Origin: Diadophis punctatus similis
Taxonomy: Eukaryota > Chordata > Lepidosauria > Squamata > Dipsadidae
Assembly: GCA_023053685.1 (NCBI GenBank)
Contig: JALIGW010000004.1
Span: 85,544,749 to 85,608,748 of the forward strand
Length of the DNA stretch: 64,000 bases
Direction: 5' to 3'
Part shown: in pieces, positions 56,132-64,000 of the stretch
How the letters are laid out: every line of letters begins with the position of its first letter
Position numbering within the stretch: position 1 is the first letter of the stretch
Translations under genes and position numbers: made by a program
The notes under the pieces: generated by a model
Seen by the model: only the letters and a program-made list of their open reading frames with translations
Databases searched by the model: none
What the model was told of the DNA's origin: nothing

Positions 56132-59100
56132 AATCTGAGGAAGAAGATAAAGAGTCATGCTCTTGGGTAGCAACCACAGTATATCCTTGTATGTTTATCT
56201 GATGGCAGATAAATATGAATGATTCACAAATCATCCATGCAGAAGTTATGTGGTATATTTATTTGATGATTGTGGAGTGACAATTATTCCCCCATTGTTC
56301 CATGCTGGACATATAGACTAATTTTCTTTCCTAAAGAAAATAACAAAAGAACGGAACACCACTAACAAAAAGATAACTGAAGGAAGCCAAAAGAAAATGC
56401 TGTTGACTTTACAGTTCTCCAATGAATGTCGCATTATAGAAAGTTGTCAAAAATGGCTGGATTTTAACCTCTAGTAAACCTTGCGATGGAATTCTTGGCA
56501 TTTGTTTCTTTCAAAGGCCACGATCGAAATTCAGGGAATCATCCCAGCAGTTTTGGAAACGGATCAAGCATATTACATAGCACAGGTTGTAACTTTCTCA
56601 TTTTCCAGGTCAATGGTTTCCGAGGGCCTTAATCACAAATTATTGTTCCTATGCCCAGCAAAATATTTTCATTCCCACTTCTGTGTGAACCTGGAGGAAG
56701 CATCTTAGCTATGATTTTCTTCTTCTTCTTCTTCTTTTCTTTTTAAAGATAAATTTTGGCTAGGGAACTATTAGCCTCTCCTGGGAGATCCCTGTTGCCA
56801 AGAATAAGGAGCCAAGTTTGCAGTTGTGTGTAAACTCCAGTGAAAGAAATATGAGAGGCTATGCCCACTCATCATAGGCCATCAATTTTACTTCTTAACA
56901 GTGTCAAGTTTAGAATACCACTCGCATGGATGACTAGACGTCTCTAATCCCCAACGTAACCGGCAAAGCCTTTTCATCAAAGATCACCCCCAAATGTGTT
57001 GATTCCAGTTTGGATGAGGGAGCATCTGCATTGTGTTTCTCTGATATAGTTTTGCTATAACACAATCCCTTGGTTTGCATGGGATCGATAGCCTTGAAAA
57101 AAATCAACCAAGGTGCTTTAAGAACTGGGCTGATGGGAACCATGACGGCTTAACTTGCTGTCATCGCTTTTTCGAGCCAAACATTCCATAAAGCGATGTT
57201 TGTTTTTTCAAAGTGTCGGCAAAGCAAAGGAGAGCAGAGCAGAAACGTATCGGCCAAAGGTAGGATAGCAAGACAAACAAGGCAAAATGGTTGTGGAATA
57301 GTTTGTGGTATTGCTGTGAAATCTAGATTGAAGCCACTGAATTGGAGTTGTTCCTCAAACCTTTTTTTTCCCTTTCAAGAAGAAAATGGCTCCAACTTTT
57401 CTTACACTGTCAAAACGAGAAGTAGTAATTCAAGGTTAGGAGATACGTTTTGCGGATAAAAGATCAGAGGTGTAACCACAAAACACAAAATGGAAAATCA
57501 TTTAATAGAAATGCTTCCCTGTCACTGCTTGCTTTGTGCACCTGTTAAACAGGAAGGAAAACCAAAGGTCTGAGTTCACACACATCAGGGACGGGAACCC
57601 AGAAATCTGAAACAAACACGGGGGTTTTCCTACCCTGAAGAATCCCAACCAAAAGGCCCTGAGATCTTACCTCCACAACCAATTGCTCTCCTGATCAGTG
57701 ACTTCCCTGGGATCAAGTCTACCACTGTTGTCATACAGCAAGCAGTTGATTACCAGTGATCAAATCAGCTGGAATCAGCCTTTTTGGACATTTGACCAGC
57801 TATCACTCTTGGGTTTTGTTTCCTCCTAGTAGGAAAAATGGGAAATTATGTTTTAAAAGGGATATACCAATCAAGTTCAATGCAACCTCAGTCTGAATTT
57901 GGGAAGTAGAATTTACCTACTTCTACTCCCTTCTGCTTTTCTTCTGTTCTTGAGGAGAAGAAGTAACACGGGAAGTAAAAAATTAAAAAGCAGTCGGAGA
58001 TGATATGCCAACTTCTTGCAGGACCATTCTAGGTTTATTTCAGCATCAGGATGTGCAACGTATCCGTTATCCCTCTCTTCCGTGTTTGGATGACATAGTT
58101 GACCAGGGAATCGCCTGCAGGCAATCCTGGGCGAAGCATTGTTGCTTCTCTGTCACTGATTGGGTTAAGGAACATCTTTACTCATCCTTGTCCAAGTTAG
58201 ATGTGTTGTGCAAATAGTCTTGTAGTCTTTCCAGGAAGAGCCGCTGTCTACTAGCATCTGGAAGGCCCAACTCCAGATGTGTCTTACTGTGCAGACCATC
58301 AATATACCATCCGTTTGTTCCGATTCTAGTCCTTGTGAATCTTAATGTATTCTCAGAAGATTCTGTAATCAGTTAGATTGCTCAGGCTTTTCAAATGGTA
58401 CATATCTGATAAATTAAATTTAGAGAGGATATATAACGTGGATATAAAGAGCCATAATTGAATCTTCCTCAACATATACAAAGAACAGCAACTGTAATCC
58501 ATCAGTTTCAGACATTTGATGGAAAGGGGTGAATGCAGGCTGGGTTTTGTTTCTTTCTTTATTCAAAAAGAATACAGGAGCTTATTCGCACCAGAACGAG
58601 AGATTCGCCCTTCCAAGCTTTCTGACTTGGGGTAGACGTCCTGGTGAGAGAGGATGGGCTCCAGCCTGAAGTCTGAAAGCCCAGAAGACTTTCAGAGAAA
58701 TAAAAATCTCTCTGGGGAGGGCCTTCTATCTTAGTAGAGGCATGTCTTTGTCTTGGTATACAAGGGGAACAAAAACTCTTCTGTTTTTTATGATTTTGGA
58801 AACTGAACAAGTAGGATCACCAGACAAATCAAATGGGATTATTTTTAATTAAACTGACACAATTTCTGGAATTGTTTTTTTTTTACTATATTGGATCAAA
58901 TTAAAAAAAAATAGGTTCACGGATTTCATTGAAAAGCTAAAAGTAACCTGAAAATCCATGTCTTGTGTTCCTAATTCTACTGTGGTTTCCATACTGATAG
59001 ATCGGTGAAGAATGTGGCTGCTCTTCTGTTTGTTTGGGCATCAATACACGATTAAGTAGGACTTGTGCAATTGGGAAGGAAGTCTATCCACCATATGGTG

Positions 59101-59944
59101 ATTTTTGTTGTTGGATCTACTGCAACATCAGAATAGCTTTTTACAAAGAGTGCGTTGAGAGACCCAATCGTGCTGTCAGAAGTGATTGCATTTCAAGAGG
59201 AAGATTCTGGCTTCTGTTAACACAAATCAGGAAAGAATTTGGCTGACTACAATTCATATAAGAAGTTGCTGTTACCCCAAGGACTACAAAAGTTGAAAGC
59301 CAACATACAAATGGCTTGGAACAGAGGGAGGAGGTTAATAGCTCCGTAGAAGATTGCTAAGGCTGGAATGAAAAATATGCTTTATTTATTGAGTGAAGCA
59401 GAATAGAAGTGCTGATCGCATAATTCTGCTCTCTAGGCTTATCGAGCAATGTCTCATGATCACTATATCGCCTGAATAAAATGCTGGCTTTCTCTGAACC
59501 CATGCAATATGAGTGCATGAATAATTATTTCCACTAATATAAACAGGATAACCTAATCCTGGGAAACCGTAGCTATGAATCCCGTTGCTAAACCCCAACC
59601 TTATGGGAGTTCGTTATTTTAACGTTTTAATGGTAAGATTTCAAATCCTTCCATTTTATTTATGGTGTGATATAGTCAGACTAGGAAAACAATGTCACGT
59701 AGGCCAATAGTACTTTATTCTGAAGCAGCTGTAGCAGAATCTTGCAAGTCTGAATTTGCGTCTCCCGCCCTCACTGTGTCTCCGTGTGAACCAGGGGACG
59801 GCTTATGCGAGATGCTTGCTCCTACTGCGTTGTTGCTCTGGACTCAGGCCTCTTTGATCTGCCCTTTGTCTTGGGAGCAGCCCTTCTTCCTCTCCCCCAA
59901 GGCCATTTCCTCTATAGATTTGCCTTGTAAACACAGTGCAAATA
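56130..59944. other. Longest unclassified stretch of the window
   Basis: 3.8 kb without any recent repeat and without a supported exon. Small CTT (56719-56740) tract only. If the window holds conserved non-coding DNA, this is a sensible place to look. Confidence 0.5.
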
Positions 59945-60205
59945 AAAATGTAAAGGTAAACATAAAGGTTTCCCCTATCCAGTTATGTTCGACTTTAGGG
60001 GAAAGTTCTCATCTCTGTTTGAAACACTGTTACCTTCCCACCAAAGTGGTACCTATTTATCTACTCACATTTGAATGCCTTTGAACTGCTAGGTGGGCAG
60101 GAGCTGAGGCAAGGCACAGGAGCTCAGCCCATCGCACAGTACTCGGGTCTCGAACCTGGGTTGTCAGCACTCCAGCTGACAAGCTCATTGTCTTTAAACC
60201 CTAGT
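59945..60205 (-). mobile_element. Sauria-type SINE with BovB-like tail (old)
   Basis: Minus strand: GGTTCGAGACCCGAGTACTG (box B), GAGTAGATAAATAGGTACCA, GGGAAGGTAACAGTGTTT, then the BovB-like end GTCGAACATAACTGG and GGGGAAACCTTTATGTTTACC. The tRNA head is degraded. Confidence 0.85.
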
Positions 60206-61362
60206 TCTTCTTTTAAATCAAAATATAAATTTAACCAATGATTTTGACACGTACTGTATTAATCAAGCCAACTGTATGAACCAGGCTAGGAAAAAGATGA
60301 TTTTAAGTAATTGATCATATGATTGAGATTGCGGTCTTGGGATTTTTGACCTCTCTCCATCCATAATGCTCCTGGTGGCCATTGAACTTGATGGCCAAAT
60401 TGGGATTTGAATCTAAGTGGATCCAATAGGACCTTTTTCTTACCACTGTCTTGAAATGTTTGTTGACCTAGTTGATTTCACTGATTGATAGATTAGCTGG
60501 AGAGTCAATTTTGTTTTTCCCCCTGAAACACTTTTTCCTACTTCAGGTCCATCAATGAAGACATGAAATACATCTTTTTTTTAAAAAAATATGATTATAA
60601 GATAAACGGGATGCACGTGTTTCAGGTTACAGGCCAGAAAATCCTGCTTCTGTGATAAAATCAGAACTTTTTTACATTCTTGTATTATTTGTAGAGAAAA
60701 ATGGGGAGGTTTTTTTTTTTAAAAAAAACTGGAGTGGATAATAAATACTTTATTGTAGAAATAAGCAGGACACTTCTCTGAAAACTGGAAGCATGCCCAC
60801 CTAAATAATTTTGAAAATATTATCTTTGCAAACTGTATCTTAAGACCATAAATACTGTATGTGTGGATTGCATATATATATATTAAAATTTATTATAAAC
60901 AGCATTCTCTCCGATAGGCGGTTCGTTGTAACAGTCCTAAACCTTAGAATATCTCAGTTCAATCAACTCTTTTGTATCATGTTTTTGATAGTCCATCGTT
61001 TTTCTTTAAAATACTTGGCGGAGATAATGGTGGAATAGTTTAAACTTTGCAACACAAGACTAAGGAAGCGTGATTCAGTTTTTAGCTAATGCAAACAGAT
61101 TTGTGTTTGTTAAATGGGTACAACTATTATTAGTTTGAGATTGGTTCTCTGTTTTCCTGAAACATGTCTTCCTCGGGACCACAATCTCCTGTTTTTCTGC
61201 TTTTTCTCTGGGTGCCTAAGATTATTTTCTAAGGCTTAACCATGATTATGTTCTAACTTGCAAGGTAGGAGAAGGTGCTGTTAACCACATATGTAATTGG
61301 GAGCCATTTGATTAAGTGAGATGAATGAAAGCAGGAAAAAATTCTGGCTTAAAAAAAATTCC
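60206..61362. other. Unclassified sequence
   Basis: T-rich/A-rich junctions near 60575 and 60712. No gene. Confidence 0.5.
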
Positions 61363-61487
61363 AACTCACAGAACAGAAGAAGCTTCTTGGAAGCAAAGCG
61401 TTTTCAAGAACGAGTCCAGTTGCCTTTTGGGAAAAGCACCTTTGGAACAACCATAACTTGGCTGATTGAGAATCTCCATAGGCACTG
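61363..61487 (+). mobile_element. PLE tail, family A (degenerate)
   Basis: AGAAGAAGCTTCTTGGAAGC, AAAGCGTTTTCAAGAACG, then CCAGTTGCCTTTTGGGAAAA, GCACCTTTGGAACAACC and GAGAATCTCCATAGGCA. The hairpin is damaged. Confidence 0.68.
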
Positions 61488-61639
61488 AGCCATTGGGCAG
61501 CCCTATTGCTTTCATACCCGTTCACTTATCAGAAAGTGCTAAGAATGCCTAATCCATAAAAGTTCAGTAGACGGGGCGAAGGATAAAATGTGATGACTTT
61601 GTCATGCACATACTGTGATTTATGTCCTTGTGTTTTTTT

Positions 61640-61826
61640 AAAAATCTCTCTTTACAACTCTGGCGATTGGATGGAGCTGAGCATTTACTGGCCGGATGCC
61701 CTTCCTGATGCCACACAGAGTTCACAGCAGATATTAGGAAGGGCATCCGGCCAATAAACACTCAGCCCCTTCCAGTCTCCCTGACTCTACCCGGAATTAA
61801 GGGATTACAGGGTCATAAAAAGGATG
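61640..61826. mobile_element. SINE tail in inverted halves
   Basis: 61670-61735 is a reverse copy, and 61736-61826 a forward copy, of the SINE tail that is present in one piece at 63415-63540. The two halves meet with a 17-bp perfect inverted match (61690-61706 and 61736-61752). The end GGGATTACAGGGTCATAAAA matches GGGATGACAGGGTCGTAAAA of the intact copy. Confidence 0.7.
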
Positions 61827-62830
61827 GGCTTTTTAGACACAAGGACACAAGTGTTATGTTCTTGTGTAAATGTACATAATTGTAACGTTTGCGCAATGAT
61901 GTCGTCACATTAGTTTCACCATGTTGATGTCATCGTGGTTGTTATCAATGACATCACCATTGTTGGGTGTTTCCCTTTCAATGAGATATTAAAAGATGTC
62001 CCCCAGATATAATATTTTGGAGCACAGGGCCAAACTACCAACGCATAAAAGAATGTTCTCCGTTCCAGGCACACATCCTGATTTAGATTAGGTGTTTTTG
62101 AAGAAAGTGGCATGGCCCCCATTTAAAACAAAGGGAGGCAAAAACCCACTGAACAATGGAAATAACACAGAAAGAGCACAGTTGTGTTGATTTGAATGAT
62201 TTTTCAATGGGATCGCTCCCCAAGACATCATCAAATTATGCATCCCTCTGCGTGGAGCGAACTTCAGAAATCAGAGATGTAGGGGCATCTGTTTCCTCTA
62301 AAACATGCATGGATTGCCTCTCTAAAATCCAGTGAAATCAGAGAACACTTCTGTAGACAGATTTGATCTTGATTCAGTGCTGGGTTTGGAGAGAATCCAT
62401 TGTAAAAACCGTGAGGATTGGTAAGTATTGTGCCAGGGTGACTGTTCCCTATGCAATCCATGGAGAGAACGTTGCCCTCTTTAAATTGATGGTGGTTTGC
62501 TGTTGTTGGACCGAAACAAAAGCCATTTAACAGTTGTGAAACCTGTAATTTGGCTTAAGTGTTTGCATACAGAAAGTATGTTAAACCGAGGCCAAAAAGA
62601 TGAGTTACAGCAGAGGCAAACTGCCATGTGTGTGCGTGCGTGCGTGCAGCCAAGAATGAAATCAGAAATTGAACTTACACGTGGAGTTGAACTCACACTA
62701 GTTAAATGAGATATTTTTAACAGAAGATAAGCTATCGCGAAAGGAATGGGGATCATAAAATCGTCAAGACCCTCCGGTCCAACCATCTGCTCAGAATAGG
62801 AGCCAGAATTAATGCATCCCTAATATACAG
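61827..62830. other. Unclassified sequence
   Basis: A short GTGC(G) run at 62628-62648; otherwise nothing. Confidence 0.5.
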
Positions 62831-62863
62831 CTGAGAGCCAGCGTGGTTAAGGCACCAGGCTTT

Positions 62864-63152
62864 CCTTCCTGATGTTGTGGGGGCTCCATCATTGGAGGTT
62901 GTTTTAAGAAGAGACCGGACAGTCAGTTGTCCAGAATGGTATAGAGCAGTGTTTCTCAACCTTGGCAGTTTGAAGATGTGTGGACTTCAACTCCCAGAAT
63001 TCCACAGCCAGCAACGCTGGCTGGGGAATTCTGGGAGTTGAAGTCCACACATCTTCAAACTGCCAAGGTTGAGAAACACTGGTATAGAGTCTCTTGCTTG
63101 TGCAGGGGGTTGGTCTAGAAGTCCTCCAAGATCCCTTTCAATTCTGTTAGTC
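62864..63152 (+). mobile_element. CR1 LINE 3' end, split by a palindromic hAT
   Basis: ORF2 end (TTCCTGATGTTGTGGGGGCT..., TTTTAAGAAGAGACCGGACA) to GGTATAGAG at 62946, resuming GTATAGAGTCTCTTGCTTGT at 63082 through to the AATTCTGTTAG end. Confidence 0.88.
62947..63081. mobile_element. Palindromic hAT-type miniature element, recent
   Basis: 135 bp, ends CAGTGTTTCTCAACCTTGG on both strands. Arms of 66 bp are complementary with one mismatch around the three-base centre AAC. The perfect 8-bp target duplication GTATAGAG is at 62939-62946 and 63082-63089. Confidence 0.94.
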
Positions 63153-63414
63153 TATCAGAAACTGGGGGACCGTGAGTTCTAGTCCACCACAGCATGCAGA
63201 AAACCCTGAGTCATAGGATGACACAGGGTCTCCTGCATGCTAATTTTGGTGGGCTGAAAAATCCAGAACTTACATAACACGAGCCCTTCAAAAATTAATT
63301 GGCAAACTCTTTTTGAAAGTTCATGAAAGTTTCACAATCTGGTTATCATAGAGTTCTTTCTCTAATCTCTCTGCAGGTGGAAGTCAGCATGGTGTTTACA
63401 AATATTTGTTTTCT

Positions 63415-63637
63415 TTTTACGACCCTGTCATCCCTTTTTATCAGGGTGGAGTTGGGGCGACTGAATGGAGCTGAGCATTTGCTGGCCAGATGCCCTTCCT
63501 CACGCCTATATGGAGTTCACAGCAGATAATTTTTCTTTGCACCCTAGGAGAGAGAAACATCTGCCGCTAGCTAGGACTGAACTCTCAACCTTCTGAGTGG
63601 GAGACGAGCATCTTCACCTCTAGGCCACTGTGCCACT
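63415..63637 (-). mobile_element. tRNA-headed SINE, family unassigned
   Basis: Minus strand: GTGGCACAGTGGCCTAGAGG (box A), GAGAGTTCAGTCCTAG (box B), GCGGCAGATGTTTCTCTC linker, CTGCTGTGAACTCCATATAG, GGAAGGGCATCTGGCCAGC and the end GGGATGACAGGGTCGTAAAA. Its head matches the SINE at 34968-35109 but the tail is different. Confidence 0.75.
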
Positions 63638-64000
63638 TGCAAATATTCTTCTGATAGGATTAAAAAAAATCTGAGGCATTTCTTTTCAAACATTAAGGCA
63701 TCATTGTTGTTTTCCCCAAAACCAACGCAGATAGGGTGGGATTTTAAAAAGTCAAGATGGCAGCTGTAAGCATGCCCAAAAGAAGGCAGGGCTTCCATTA
63801 CAAGGTCACAATCCCTGTGTTTTTGCCTATAAGCCTTTTCTTTTAAGCCCTGCCTTGCCTTCGTCTTGCACTGTGAACAGGCTGTCCACCAACAAATCTC
63901 AAAAAGGTTCACGGAGCAAAATCCACCCAGGGAGTTCATTTTAAGTTATGTCTGTGGAGAAAATATTAGCCTGAAGCCGCTTGATAAGAACATCCAATTG
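63638..64000. other. Unclassified sequence
   Basis: Nothing recognised up to the window edge. The minus frame 63939-63571 has no recognised domain. Confidence 0.5.

Larger units (their letters stand above)
62831..63235 (+). mobile_element. tRNA-derived SINE interrupted by CR1
   Basis: GAGAGCCAGCGTGGTTAAGG, CACCAGGCT ends at about 62863, and the same SINE resumes at about 63153 with AGAAACTGGGGGACCGTGAG, TTCTAGTCC. The middle is a CR1 3' end. This SINE type is related to the fragment at 1912-1992. Confidence 0.68.

Noticed and set aside
56934..57143. Minus frame containing LESTHLGVIFDE, reminiscent of the LGVIFD block after LINE RT
   Set aside because: The match is about seven residues with no supporting motifs on either side.

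Overview
This window reads as non-genic (intergenic or intronic) DNA from a squamate reptile, most likely a snake. No host exon, rRNA gene or functional tRNA gene can be supported. The taxonomic inference rests on the repeat community: a Sauria-type tRNA SINE with a BovB-like tail, many CR1 3' ends, recent L2 LINEs, an L1 ORF2 tail, Penelope-like elements (PLEs), numerous short hAT elements beginning CAGNGGTG, and very heavy microsatellite load including GATA/TATC arrays and pentamer arrays next to LINE ends. All proteins that look real belong to mobile elements and all are truncated or broken; the long low-complexity reading frames (poly-Glu, poly-Gly, poly-Lys and similar) are microsatellites read in frame.

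Layout. 1-7 kb: a polypurine microsatellite, a hAT miniature element with a perfect 8-bp target duplication, a tandem array of PLE tails expanded by GAA/GGA repeats (2.9-3.5 kb), a LINE C-terminal fragment (5.3 kb) and a second hAT. 7.5-8.9 kb: a hAT element whose interior holds an L2 3' half. 9-14 kb: CR1, an L2 endonuclease-domain fragment (11.2-12.3 kb), PLE pieces of two families side by side (12.85-13.18 kb), and an antisense L2 split by a hAT. 16-22 kb: a CR1 split by a hAT, a compound TATC/GATA array interrupted by a SINE and followed by a probable Helitron end. 25-36 kb: two hATs with clear target duplications, a Sauria SINE, an L1 tail, a TA-flanked DNA transposon, a pentamer cascade beside a LINE 3' end, and a tRNA-headed SINE carrying a CR1-like tail. 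38-46 kb: CR1 pieces, PLE foldbacks (one with a recognisable reverse-transcriptase fragment), a Tigger/mariner-like element and long TA, CTTC and CCT arrays. 46.6-47.8 kb: a GC-rich composite hAT-like element with a roughly 290-bp-arm inverted repeat and promoter-like motifs, followed directly by an L2 3' end. 49-50.5 kb: a CR1 split by a GC-rich hAT. 52-64 kb: SINEs with TTCC expansions, a probable solo LTR, an old Sauria SINE, a PLE tail, an inverted SINE tail, and a three-level nest (hAT inside CR1 inside SINE) at 62.8-63.2 kb.

The repeats interact. Short SINEs appear to borrow the 3' ends of LINEs (L2-like hairpin tail; CR1 tail; BovB tail). hAT elements repeatedly land in the same spot of the CR1 3' end. 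LINE and SINE tails sit at the edges of microsatellites that they probably seeded. Two PLE families keep a hammerhead-like stem-loop despite different stem sequences. Family names come from recognition of sequence patterns, not from database searches. Boundaries without target duplications are approximate by tens of bases.
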